Source of the DNA: Shouchella clausii
GTDB lineage: Bacteria > Bacillota > Bacilli > Bacillales > Bacillaceae_D
Length of the DNA stretch: 64,000 nt
Assembly (NCBI RefSeq): GCF_001598215.1
Contig: NZ_BCXJ01000003.1
Location: 248,001-312,000 of the forward strand
Direction of reading: 5' to 3'
Both the position numbers and the translations under genes were made by a program. The notes beneath the pieces were generated by a model that saw only the letters and a list, made by a program, of their open reading frames with translations, made no database searches and was not told the DNA's origin. Position 1 is the first letter of the stretch, and every line of letters starts with the position of its first letter. This document shows positions 28,189 through 36,307 of the stretch, one piece after another.

Positions 28189-29112
28189 TCAATAAAAGGA
28201 CTCATGTTTAGCGCGAAACTGGCTCGGTGCCAAGCCAGTCCAGCGTTTGAATTGGCGGCTAAAGTGGGAGATATCGTAATAACCAAGTTGATCAGCAACC
28301 ATTTCAATCGTTACGTCTTTTTGCAACAACAATGCTTTTGCTTTATTTAACTGTTTAAAGGACCAATACTTGCGTGGAGACATTTGGTATACTTTTTTAA
28401 ACAATTGATTACAATATGAAACGCTGATGTTCAGTTTTTTGGCAATTTGTTCAATATTGCTTTTTTCTAACTGTCCGCCCCCTACCAAGTTGCGCTCAAT
28501 TTGCTCGGCGATTTGATAGGCGAGCGCAACGGTCCGTTCTGAGAGGCGCTTGCCTTCTAACTCTTCGAGTCCAATCGCCAGCATGCCGAGCATTTCAAAC
28601 ATCACTGCTTGCATATTCATTTTTTCGACTAGGCCAAAGTTATCGTGCTCCAGCAATTTAGCAATCCGTTCGAGAAATGGCGCCATTTTTTTGGCAAGGC
28701 TGCCGCTAGCCTTAAAAAACAATGGATCGATATGCGTTAAATAAGGTAAGAACAGCTTGTCATCAATATTAAAGTGAATGCATAAGTACGTGAAAGGCTC
28801 TGAATTGCCACCTTCGCTGGCATGAAACTCCCCTGGCCTTACAAGCACCAAGTCACCAGCGTGTTGTTCATGGCGCCTCCCATTCGTTGTAAAAATTTGT
28901 TGTCCTTTTATGACCCAATTGATTTCATAAATAGCATGCTGATGTTCTGGGTAGACCCATGACCCCTTTACTGTGCGAACATGCACGCCAAACAGTTCAA
29001 GTTCCGTTTTCGTATTTGGGTAAACTGATTCGCTAATTAAAAATCGCTTGATTATGTCTTCACTTGTCTGCCCATCACCTTTAAAAATGAGGTTCAAAGC
29101 GCTCTCCTCCAT
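28189..29112 (-). CDS. AraC-family transcriptional regulator
   Basis: This 307-residue regulator has an N-terminal cupin-like sensor (HQHAIYEINWVIKGQQIFTTNG, residues about 55-75) and a C-terminal AraC double HTH (IEQIAKKLNISVSYCNQLFKKVYQMSPRKYW, then MVADQLGYYDISHFSRQFKRWTGLAPSQFR). The N-terminal sensor and position directly before the GH43/GH67/importer genes suggest that it activates them in response to a xylan-derived sugar. It could be read from its own promoter and is separated from GH43 by a hairpin. Confidence 0.88.
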   Translation of the reverse strand: MEESALNLIFKGDGQTSEDIIKRFLISESVYPNTKTELELFGVHVRTVKGSWVYPEHQHAIYEINWVIKGQQIFTTNGRRHEQHAGDLVLVRPGEFHASEGGNSEPFTYLCIHFNIDDKLFLPYLTHIDPLFFKASGSLAKKMAPFLERIAKLLEHDNFGLVEKMNMQAVMFEMLGMLAIGLEELEGKRLSERTVALAYQIAEQIERNLVGGGQLEKSNIEQIAKKLNISVSYCNQLFKKVYQMSPRKYWSFKQLNKAKALLLQKDVTIEMVADQLGYYDISHFSRQFKRWTGLAPSQFRAKHESFY

Positions 29113-29190
29113 TTTTCTCCATTATAGCGACAAACTTGTTTAGGCAAAAGACGCGGCAATTTTGTTGCGGTAAAGTGTAAAAATTTTCTC

Positions 29191-29219
29191 TTGCCAAGAT
29201 AAGTTGCTTTTGCTACACT
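29191..29219 (+). promoter_or_regulatory. Promoter of the metNIQ leader
   Basis: TTGCCA (29191-29196) and TACACT (29214-29219) with exact 17-bp spacing lie about 30 bp upstream of the S-box. This is a good SigA-type match. Confidence 0.7.
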
Positions 29220-29248
29220 TAATTTCAACAACTTCAACCGTATATGAA

Positions 29249-29353
29249 TTCTTATTAAGAGGAGCAGAGGGACTGGCCCGATGATGCTTCAGCAACCCCG
29301 CCATGAGCGGAAGGTGCTAATTCCAGCAGGACGATGTCCTGGGAAATAAGAGA
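29249..29353 (+). promoter_or_regulatory. SAM-I (S-box) riboswitch
   Basis: The leader shows the S-box signature AGAGGGACTGGCCCGATGA, then CTTCAGCAACC, GGAAGGTGCTAATTCCAGCA and the closing P1 strand. CTTATT (29251-29256) pairs with AATAAG (29345-29350). It precedes a hairpin terminator and metNIQ, the usual layout in Firmicutes: S-adenosylmethionine binding favours termination, so the importer is made when methionine is scarce. Confidence 0.95.
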
Positions 29354-29369
29354 TTGAATTAAACATTCT

Positions 29370-29410
29370 CCCCTCTTTCTTTCCAGGAAGAGGGGTTTTC
29401 TTTTTTTCTT
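29370..29410 (+). terminator. Riboswitch-controlled terminator
   Basis: An 8-bp perfect stem (CCCCTCTT / AAGAGGGG, 29370-29377 and 29388-29395) with a 10-nt loop is followed by a long T-rich tract (29396-29410). It is the expression platform of the S-box. Confidence 0.9.
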
Positions 29411-29496
29411 TTAAAAAGGCCAAATCCGTTGTTGAACAAGACTCCAAAACCTAGTAGGCATAGCCGTTTACTTAATTTAAGAGGAAGTGAATTTTT

Positions 29497-30537
29497 GTGA
29501 TTGAATTTAAACAAGTGACAAAAACATTCCATTCAAGCAACCAGACAGTCACTGCCCTCGACAATGTTAATTTACATGTCGCCAGAGGAGAAATTTATGG
29601 TGTGATTGGTTTTAGCGGGGCCGGGAAGAGTACGCTCATTCGAAGCGCCAATTTGCTTGAGCGACCGACATCTGGCGAGGTGCTCATTAATGGCGTTAAT
29701 TTGGCCACATTAAAAAGCCGAGAACTGCAAAAAGCAAAACGGAATATCGGCATGATCTTTCAACATTTTAACTTGCTCCAGTCCAAAACGGTGTTCGACA
29801 ATGTTGCCACGCCATTAAAATTGACAAGAACGCCAAAAGCGGAGATTCGCCAAAGAGTCAACGAACTGCTTTCTTTTGTTGGTTTATCTGACAAGGCAGA
29901 CAACTATCCAGAACAATTGTCTGGAGGGCAAAAACAGCGAATCGGCATCGCCAGGGCACTTGCGACAAACCCAGAAGTGTTGCTATGCGATGAAGCCACT
30001 TCTGCTCTTGATCCAGACACGACAAGCTCGATTTTACAACTATTAAAGAAAATAAACATTGAATACAACATTACGATTTTAATGATTACACATGAAATGT
30101 CGGTCATTCGTGAGATTTGTGATAAAGTCGCCGTTATGGAAAAAGGGCGCATCATTGAGGAAGGATCGGTGTTATCCATTTTTTCAAACCCACAACATCC
30201 AACAACGGAAAAATTCGTGCGCTCCATCATCCCAACTGGCTTGCCTGCCCGTGTCAAAGAAGCGTTGCAGCGGAAAGAGCCGAACCGTCGCATTTATGAG
30301 GTGTCTGTCACAGGCGATCATTCCCACTCAGATTTGCTGCGTTCGCTGATCCAGACATTTGGCATTGAAGTTGACATTTTGCATGCAACAATGAACGACA
30401 TTCAAGGCACATCATTTGGTCGGATTTACTTCGACTTACGTGCCGAACCAGAGACACTTGCAGAAGCGTCCAATTACTTAAAATCGCATCCGCTTCAACC
30501 GAAGGAGGTGACAGGCGATGCTCGAGTGGCTGCCTGA
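29497..30537 (+). CDS. metN: Methionine ABC transporter ATPase MetN
   Basis: This 346-residue ATPase has Walker A GFSGAGKST (38-46), signature QLSGGQKQRIGIARAL, Walker B VLLCDEATSALD and a C-terminal NIL domain (about 270-340) that binds methionine in other MetN proteins. It starts at GTG, with AGGAAGTG upstream. It is the first gene of the S-box-controlled operon and pairs with MetI and MetQ. Confidence 0.95.
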   Translation: MIEFKQVTKTFHSSNQTVTALDNVNLHVARGEIYGVIGFSGAGKSTLIRSANLLERPTSGEVLINGVNLATLKSRELQKAKRNIGMIFQHFNLLQSKTVFDNVATPLKLTRTPKAEIRQRVNELLSFVGLSDKADNYPEQLSGGQKQRIGIARALATNPEVLLCDEATSALDPDTTSSILQLLKKINIEYNITILMITHEMSVIREICDKVAVMEKGRIIEEGSVLSIFSNPQHPTTEKFVRSIIPTGLPARVKEALQRKEPNRRIYEVSVTGDHSHSDLLRSLIQTFGIEVDILHATMNDIQGTSFGRIYFDLRAEPETLAEASNYLKSHPLQPKEVTGDARVAA

Positions 30538-31198
30538 GGCAATTCGTCCTAATATTACAAGCGAGCTATTGCTCGAATCTTTATATGAAACCGTCTATAT
30601 GGTCGGCTGGTCCTTGTTGTTTTCTGGGGTGATCGGCATTTTGCTTGGTGTTACCCTTGTTGTTACTCGGCCAGGGCACATACTCGAAAACAGTTTTGTG
30701 TTCCATACGCTCAACCCCATCATTAATGTGCTCCGGTCTGTGCCTTTTATCATTTTGTTGGTGGCGTTGATTCCCCTTACCCGTTTTTTGATAGGCTCTG
30801 CAATTGGGACAACAGCTGCGATTGTGCCGCTCGTGTTTTACGCCGGCCCTTACATCGCCCGGTTAATTGAAAACTCGCTGCTTGAAGTGGAACCTGGCAT
30901 TATTGAAGCCGCTGATGCAATGGGCGCGTCAAAAGCGCAAATTATTTTTCGCTTCATCTTACCCGAAGCGCTGTCTTCTTTGCTTCTCAGCTTAACAACA
31001 GCGACGATTGGTCTTGTTGGCGCGACAGCGATGGCAGGTGCGATTGGCGCAGGCGGAATTGGCGACGTAGCGATCACATATGGCTACCAGCGTTTTGACA
31101 ACGGCACGATGCTAATCACCGTATTGTTGTTAATTGTCATTGTCCAAGGCTTGCAATCTTTAGGAAACATTTCATCGAAACGCGTCCGTAGACGATAA
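30518..31198 (+). CDS. metI: Methionine ABC transporter permease MetI
   Basis: This 226-residue membrane protein has five hydrophobic segments and the EAA-loop EAADAMGASKAQIIFRFILPEA. The sequence LRSVPFIILLVALIPLTRFLIG is strongly conserved in MetI/MetP. Its start overlaps the end of metN by 20 bp, with GAAGGAGGTG as RBS inside metN. Confidence 0.94.
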   Translation: MLEWLPEAIRPNITSELLLESLYETVYMVGWSLLFSGVIGILLGVTLVVTRPGHILENSFVFHTLNPIINVLRSVPFIILLVALIPLTRFLIGSAIGTTAAIVPLVFYAGPYIARLIENSLLEVEPGIIEAADAMGASKAQIIFRFILPEALSSLLLSLTTATIGLVGATAMAGAIGAGGIGDVAITYGYQRFDNGTMLITVLLLIVIVQGLQSLGNISSKRVRRR

Positions 31199-31235
31199 AT
31201 AGACATACAGATATGGAAGAGGAGAGAAACCACTT

Positions 31236-32102
31236 ATGAAAAAGACAGTTACAACCGCATCGCTTTCCATTTTAGCCGCATTTGCCCTCACTGCTTGCAA
31301 TGCTGGCGCAGACAGCTTAGACGAAAAGACGGACTACAGCCCCGACAATCCTGTTAGCGTCAAAATTGGCGTTACCGGCACAGACACGCCGCAATGGGAC
31401 TTCATTGCTGACATTGCTGCTGAAGAAGGCATTGAGATTGAAATTGTTCGTTTTAATGACTACGTCCAGCCAAACCAGGCGCTAGCCGACGGCGAAATCG
31501 ATGCCAATGCATTCCAAACGATTTCCTATTTTGACCACTTTATCGAAGAACATGACCTTGACTTAACAGCGATCGGTTCCACAGTGCTTGCGCCAATGGG
31601 GCTTTATTCGACTAAGTACGACTCGGTTGACGAGATTCCTGATGGTGCTGAGATTACCATCGATAAAGAAGCAACGAACCAAGCGCGCAACTTAATGCTC
31701 CTACAAGAAGCAGGCCTGCTCGAACTAGAAGACGACTTTGGCGTTACAAGCGGCGTCGACCAAATTAAAAACAATCCAAAAAACATTAAATTAACGGAAA
31801 TTGTCGCTGGCAACGCCCCCCGTCTCATGGAAGATGTGGATGCATCCTTAATCAATAATGGCATTGCCGTTGATGCCGGGCTCGTTCCGCCTGAAGATGC
31901 AATTGCCTTGGAAAGCGAAACAGCTACGCCATACATTAACATCATAGCGGCACGAAGCGAAGACGCAGACAACCCTGTCCTACAACGCATTGTCGACATT
32001 TACCAAAGTGATGAAGTCAAGACGTTTATTGAAGAAGAATACGCAGGCGCCACTATCCCAACCTACATTTCACTGGATGAGTTAAACAGCTATCCACGTT
32101 AA
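31236..32102 (+). CDS. metQ: Methionine-binding lipoprotein MetQ
   Basis: This 288-residue NlpA/MetQ-family lipoprotein has lipobox LTAC (Cys about residue 21). The mature domain holds the family motifs YVQPNQALADGEIDANAFQTISYFDHF and TIDKEATNQARNLMLLQEAGLL. It is tethered outside the cell as the receptor for MetNI. The ligand could be L-methionine, D-methionine or a derivative. Confidence 0.93.
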   Translation: MKKTVTTASLSILAAFALTACNAGADSLDEKTDYSPDNPVSVKIGVTGTDTPQWDFIADIAAEEGIEIEIVRFNDYVQPNQALADGEIDANAFQTISYFDHFIEEHDLDLTAIGSTVLAPMGLYSTKYDSVDEIPDGAEITIDKEATNQARNLMLLQEAGLLELEDDFGVTSGVDQIKNNPKNIKLTEIVAGNAPRLMEDVDASLINNGIAVDAGLVPPEDAIALESETATPYINIIAARSEDADNPVLQRIVDIYQSDEVKTFIEEEYAGATIPTYISLDELNSYPR

Positions 32103-32114
32103 GGAGCGAAACCG

Positions 32115-33323
32115 ATGCCGACCTATACTCTTGCAAAGCAAGCGATTGAATCAGTGATTGACAGCCAAGCAGAAATCTTTATTCGCACAAGTCAGCAAAT
32201 CCATGAAAACCCTGAAATCGGCAATGAGGAAGTGTTTGCCTCTTCTCAATTGACGGAGCTTCTTACATCCGCTGGCTTTAGTGTCAAACTCGATGTGGCT
32301 GGCCACAAAACCGGCTTTTTTGCAGAAAAAGGCGACCCAGCTGGACCAACGATTGCTTTTCTGGCCGAATACGATGCCTTGCCTGGCATTGGCCATGCCT
32401 GCGGCCATAACATTATCGGCACTACAAGCGTCGCTGCGGCCATTGCCTTAGGAGAACAACTCCATGAAACAGGTGGGCGTGTCGTCGTTCTCGGTACACC
32501 GGCTGAAGAAGGGGGCGACAACGGCAGCGCGAAAGGCAGCTTTGTCCGCGAAGGGCTCTTAGCTGGCATCGACGCTGCCCTGATGATCCACCCTAGCGGG
32601 GAGACACGGGTATCAGGCCGTTCTCTCGCTGTCGATCCTGTCGATTATGTGTTCCACGGCAAGCCAGCTCATGCTGCCGGTGCACCTGAAAAAGGCATTA
32701 ACGCCCTTGATGGGGTCATTCAGCTTTTTAATGGCATTAATGCATTGCGTCAGCACGTGACCGATGATGTGCGCATTCACGGCATCATTCCTGACGGAGG
32801 CGATGCTGCTAATATTGTCCCTGACTACGCACGGGCACGCTTTTATATTCGCGCCAATACGCGTCCAAAAACAGACATCATCCGCCAAAAAGTCGATGCC
32901 ATTGCCCAAGGGGCTGCCCTTGCTACAGGGGCAACTCTTGAAATTGTTGAGTTCCAAAACAAAGTCGACGACCTGCTGCCAAACGATGTCTTAAATGAAC
33001 GATTTGTTTCCATTTTCAAAGAGCTAGGCGAAGACGTCCAGACAGACGAACGTGACGGCTTAGGCTCCACGGATACAGGCAATATTAGCCAAGTCGTGCC
33101 TACGATACACCCTTACATTAAAATTGGCCCAGATCATTTAGTCGGCCATACCGTTGCTTTTCGGGAAGCAGCCGCTTCGGCTCAAGGCAATCAAGCGCTC
33201 CTTACTGGAGCAAAAGGCCTGGCCCTTATCGGCTTTCAGCTATTAACCGAGCCAGAATTGCTGGCAAAAGCCAAGCAAGAACATGCAGCCCGCAAAAAAG
33301 CAGCGGAACTTGCAGTTGTATAA
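32115..33323 (+). CDS. M20-family amidohydrolase (aminoacylase/hippurate hydrolase type)
   Basis: This 402-residue metallo-hydrolase has the M20D motifs IHENPEIGNEE, LAEYDALPGIGHACGHNIIG, GTPAEEGGDNGSAKGSF (catalytic Glu pair) and VFHGKPAHAAGAPEKGINALDG in the dimerisation domain. It follows metQ by 12 bp with AAGGAG as RBS and must be part of the S-box operon. An enzyme that frees methionine or cysteine from N-acyl or other conjugates fits the context. That substrate is inferred from regulation only. Confidence 0.85.
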   Translation: MPTYTLAKQAIESVIDSQAEIFIRTSQQIHENPEIGNEEVFASSQLTELLTSAGFSVKLDVAGHKTGFFAEKGDPAGPTIAFLAEYDALPGIGHACGHNIIGTTSVAAAIALGEQLHETGGRVVVLGTPAEEGGDNGSAKGSFVREGLLAGIDAALMIHPSGETRVSGRSLAVDPVDYVFHGKPAHAAGAPEKGINALDGVIQLFNGINALRQHVTDDVRIHGIIPDGGDAANIVPDYARARFYIRANTRPKTDIIRQKVDAIAQGAALATGATLEIVEFQNKVDDLLPNDVLNERFVSIFKELGEDVQTDERDGLGSTDTGNISQVVPTIHPYIKIGPDHLVGHTVAFREAAASAQGNQALLTGAKGLALIGFQLLTEPELLAKAKQEHAARKKAAELAVV

Positions 33324-33328
33324 CCCCC

Positions 33329-33360
33329 AAGGGAGTGCCCTAGTTATTGGCACTCCCTTA
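33329..33360 (+). terminator. Terminator of metNIQ operon, copy 1
   Basis: An 11-bp stem (AAGGGAGTGCC / GGCACTCCCTT) with a 9-nt loop, 6 bp after the last stop. It has no T-tract (followed by AAGG). It is 30 of 31 bases identical to the hairpin at 33514-33544, which does have a T-tract. Confidence 0.7.
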
Positions 33361-33389
33361 AGGTTGTCGGCAAAGTCGATAACCGCACT

Positions 33390-33513
33390 CAGACTGATAG
33401 TAAACGCTTGTCAGACGAGGAGTGCTGGCGAGGGAAGATGCGAATAGAACGGGGGTTCATGAGCATATGACCGAGGCAAACGACGACGTATGCGAGCGTT
33501 TGTCTACAGTCTG
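33390..33513. repeat. Dispersed intergenic repeat with imperfect terminal inverted repeats, copy B
   Basis: The left end, CAGACTGATAGTAAACGCTT, and the reverse complement of the right end, CAGACTGTAGACAAACGCTC, align over about 20 bases, so the 124-bp unit has terminal inverted repeats. Its right part matches the repeat at 17146-17260 in the opposite orientation. It lies between two copies of the same terminator hairpin. No ORF of note is inside. It looks like a small non-autonomous (MITE-like) or species-specific intergenic element. Confidence 0.65.
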
Positions 33514-33548
33514 AAGGGAGTGCCCTAGTTATCGGCACTCCCTTTTTT
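33514..33548 (+). terminator. Terminator of metNIQ operon, copy 2
   Basis: The same hairpin as copy 1, with one loop difference (C for T), here followed by TTTTTT. This is probably the ancestral functional terminator, and copy 1 a duplicate created by insertion of the element between them. The remainder, 33549-33649, shows nothing recognisable. Confidence 0.8.
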
Positions 33549-33649
33549 ATCGATCTCCAACACGATGACGACTCATTCGTTAGCCCCCCTACCGCCTTTG
33601 CCATAGCAGCATTGGAACCGAAAGGAATCTGGTAATCATTAGCAGTTGG

Positions 33650-35086
33650 TCATTGTTCTAATTCTTCTACAACTTCTTTTAATGTTTCGGATCGGCCAAC
33701 ATTGCCAGGGAAAATAATGTACGTCCCATTTGCAAATTTGCTTTCTTGCCCTGTTTTCCATACAGGAATTCCTGGTTGTATTTGTCCTAGCACTTCAGCG
33801 CGCTTAACAGCCAACCCTTTTGTGCCGATGCTACTCGATGTGATGCCGCCTTTTGCGACAATGTATTTAGGCCGTACTTGTAAGTCACGGACAATACTCG
33901 TAACGGCATCAGAAATATTTACAGCTAATTTCAATTCTTCCTCCGCCTGATTGTCACCTAAATCAAGGCGTTCTCGCCGCGTATAACAGACGACCGATCG
34001 GCCACTGGCAATAGCCACCTCGCATTCACGACGGACTCTAGCAACTTCCCGTTCAAATTGATCGGGATAATGAACAAGATGGACATCGAATTCAATCCCT
34101 TCTACAAGTCCACTATCAAGAAGTTGTTGCAACTGTTCTGTCGTTTTTTTCACGTGAGAACCAACAATAACTAGGCCTCCGTTCGTGGCTGCCTCGTCAA
34201 TAAGGTCGCCTTTCTTTAATAGTGGTTTATCGGATACACCACCAAGCACTTTTGTCAGCGAAGCAGCGCTGCGAACGAGAAAATGCTTTCCTGCTTTTAA
34301 GGCTTTGATAAAGGCGGTTACAAAAATTTCAACATCGCCATAATCCACAGCATTAACAACGATTTTTTGGAACCCTTGCGCCTTCATAAGCTGCTCTTTG
34401 ACATAGTCAGCTTGTTTTTCACGCAAATCTTGTATGCTAATATAGATCGTTTGTTCTTTTGTATGCTCTCCTTCTGTTTTCTCTTCAACCCACTCGCCAA
34501 GGTGAGAAGAAAAAAACGGAAATGTCCGGTCTTTTGCAAACTCAGTTTCACCGGCCGGAACGAGCGACTCCCCATCTTGGACATAGTGAACATCGCCGAT
34601 TGTCAATCGGCCCCCTTCTTTAAAAAACGGCATCAGCACTTCACCGTCAAAACGAATTGCCGACATGCCTTCGATCGTTTGTTTTAACACGTTCGTTTCC
34701 AGCGGATAATGGCCACGAAGCGTTGAATCACCACGACTTATGAGCACATACGGAATGCCCTCATCCTCAGAGATGCGTTGCACCCGTTCCGCAATTTCTT
34801 CATGGCATGCGGCCGTCTCGCTTTGGGTAAAACTACGCGAGTTCGTCAGCAAAAAGAAGAGTCGGTTGCTTTCACGAAAGGCTGTGCGAATAGATGTTTC
34901 ACTCCAATCAGTGTATACAGAAACGCCGTGAACGGTTTGGATGCCTGTCGGGTCATCATCAAGAACGATCATTTTATAAGGAGCGTTTTTTAATTCTTGC
35001 TGTAATGAATGCTGTACAAGTGTACGATCAATAGAAGGAAGCGTGTTGAAAACCGTTTGTGCATGTAAATGGTTCATTGTTTTCAT
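33650..35086 (-). CDS. Four-carbon acid sugar kinase family protein (DUF1537/OtnK-like)
   Basis: This 478-residue ATP-dependent kinase has the N-terminal substrate domain motif VLDDDPTGIQTVHG, the RGDSTLRGHYP motif and a C-terminal nucleotide-binding domain ending in AKGGITSSSIGTKGL. The family phosphorylates 3-oxo-tetronates such as 3-dehydro-erythronate or 3-dehydro-threonate. The ATG overlaps the TGA of the dehydrogenase gene (ATGA), and GGGAGG precedes it. The dehydrogenase product would be its substrate. Which epimer is used cannot be read from the sequence. Confidence 0.87.
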   Translation of the reverse strand: MKTMNHLHAQTVFNTLPSIDRTLVQHSLQQELKNAPYKMIVLDDDPTGIQTVHGVSVYTDWSETSIRTAFRESNRLFFLLTNSRSFTQSETAACHEEIAERVQRISEDEGIPYVLISRGDSTLRGHYPLETNVLKQTIEGMSAIRFDGEVLMPFFKEGGRLTIGDVHYVQDGESLVPAGETEFAKDRTFPFFSSHLGEWVEEKTEGEHTKEQTIYISIQDLREKQADYVKEQLMKAQGFQKIVVNAVDYGDVEIFVTAFIKALKAGKHFLVRSAASLTKVLGGVSDKPLLKKGDLIDEAATNGGLVIVGSHVKKTTEQLQQLLDSGLVEGIEFDVHLVHYPDQFEREVARVRRECEVAIASGRSVVCYTRRERLDLGDNQAEEELKLAVNISDAVTSIVRDLQVRPKYIVAKGGITSSSIGTKGLAVKRAEVLGQIQPGIPVWKTGQESKFANGTYIIFPGNVGRSETLKEVVEELEQ

Positions 35087-35979
35087 GCCTCCCTCTCCAC
35101 TGTCACATTGGCCAATTTTTCATAATGTTGGACAATGCTTGCATGATCGAGCGCCTCTTTCCCATCGGCTTTTAATGCATGGAAAATCTCCAACAGTTGG
35201 CTTGACAACGGCAATGGTACAGACAATGCATGGGCCGTATCCATCACATTGGTCAAGTCTTTCAAGTTAATATCAACGCGCCCGCCTGCTTTAAAGTCAC
35301 GGTTGAGGATCATTGGTACTTTAGCATCAAGCACCGTACTTCCAGCCAGCCCACCACGGATTGCTTCGTACATTTTTTCAATGTCAATGCCCGCCTTGGC
35401 TGCCAGTGCCAATGCTTCTGAAACTGCAGCAATGTTCAAATTCACAATAATTTGGTTGGCTAGTTTCGCTGTTGTCCCGCAGCCTGATTTGCCTACAAGA
35501 ACAACGTCTGTCCCCATCGCAGCTAGAACCGGTTTGGTTGATTCAAATACCGCCTCGTCGCCACCAACCATAATCGCCAGCGTTCCATCAATTGCTTTTG
35601 GCTCGCCACCGCTGACAGGTGCATCTAGGAAGAAAACGCCTCTTTCAGAAACTTGTCGTGCCATTTGGCGCGAGTCGACTGGTGAAATAGAGCTCATGTC
35701 AACAATCACCATGCCTTCCTTGGCACCTTCCATAACGCCATTTGCGCCAAATATAGCTGAATGGACATGTTCGCCTTTTGGCAACATCGTAATAACGACA
35801 TCGCTGTTTAGCGCTGTTTCTTTACCAGAACTTGCAGGAAAAGCCCCTTCTTTTGCAAGTATGTCGATTCGCTCTTCCTGGAGGTCATACACTGTCACTT
35901 TATAGCCTTTTTTTAGTAGATTGCGCACCATTGGCGCACCCATGATTCCTAAACCAATAAAACCAACGTGTGTTTTCAT
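35083..35979 (-). CDS. Beta-hydroxyacid dehydrogenase (tetronate/tartronate semialdehyde type)
   Basis: This 298-residue NAD(P)-dependent enzyme has the Rossmann motif GFIGLGIMGAPMVRNLLKKG, substrate motif FLDAPVSGGEPKAIDGTLAIMVGG and catalytic-Lys motif GKSGCGTTAKLANQ. Family members include tartronate semialdehyde reductase (GarR) and L-threonate dehydrogenase (LtnD). Pairing with a four-carbon acid sugar kinase favours a C2-oxidation of threonate or erythronate. The ATG at 35979 has AAGGTGTGG upstream and is preferred to an upstream GTG. Confidence 0.87.
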   Translation of the reverse strand: MKTHVGFIGLGIMGAPMVRNLLKKGYKVTVYDLQEERIDILAKEGAFPASSGKETALNSDVVITMLPKGEHVHSAIFGANGVMEGAKEGMVIVDMSSISPVDSRQMARQVSERGVFFLDAPVSGGEPKAIDGTLAIMVGGDEAVFESTKPVLAAMGTDVVLVGKSGCGTTAKLANQIIVNLNIAAVSEALALAAKAGIDIEKMYEAIRGGLAGSTVLDAKVPMILNRDFKAGGRVDINLKDLTNVMDTAHALSVPLPLSSQLLEIFHALKADGKEALDHASIVQHYEKLANVTVEREA

Positions 35980-36006
35980 TTCTACCACACCTTTATCTCT
36001 CTTTAT

Positions 36007-36273
36007 TTATAATCCTGGCACGTATGCCGATACAACACTTAACAAATAAATGAAACCAAGCGCTGTCAGTCCCGCTGCAAAACCGCCCATACTCCAAGCA
36101 AGTTCCCTAGTCGGTAATGCGGATACTAAGCTAAGGTCAAAGACGACAACAAGCAAGGCAATATAGGCAGCTTTTCGGCTATCGCCCAACCAATATTCCT
36201 TCACACGCTTGAAGAGGGAGACTTCTTTCAGAAATATGTTAAATTGTACCCCTCTAACATAAACACACCTCAA
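36007..36273 (-). CDS. Small hypothetical membrane protein
   Basis: The open frame encodes up to 88 residues. The clearly protein-like part runs from VKEYWLGDSRKAAY to the end and has two hydrophobic segments (about residues 35-52 and 65-87 of the full frame). No start has a good RBS: the frame can begin at TTG (36273), and a GTG near 36207 would give about 66 residues. It lies between the RpiR regulator and the dehydrogenase, where a transporter gene would be expected. It may be a genuine small membrane protein or the 3' remnant of a lost permease. I do not recognise its family. Confidence 0.45.
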   Translation of the reverse strand: MRCVYVRGVQFNIFLKEVSLFKRVKEYWLGDSRKAAYIALLVVVFDLSLVSALPTRELAWSMGGFAAGLTALGFIYLLSVVSAYVPGL

Positions 36274-36307
36274 TTTTTGAAAGCTTCTCTATTTCGATCC
36301 ACAGGCA

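Noticed and set aside
30518-30537. 20-bp overlap of metN and metI as a possible frameshift
   Set aside because: Both proteins are full length and metI has its own strong RBS inside metN; this is ordinary operon overlap.
35249-35905. 218-residue plus-strand frame
   Set aside because: It lies entirely opposite the dehydrogenase gene, is rich in Ser, Pro and Thr as antisense frames are, and has no RBS.
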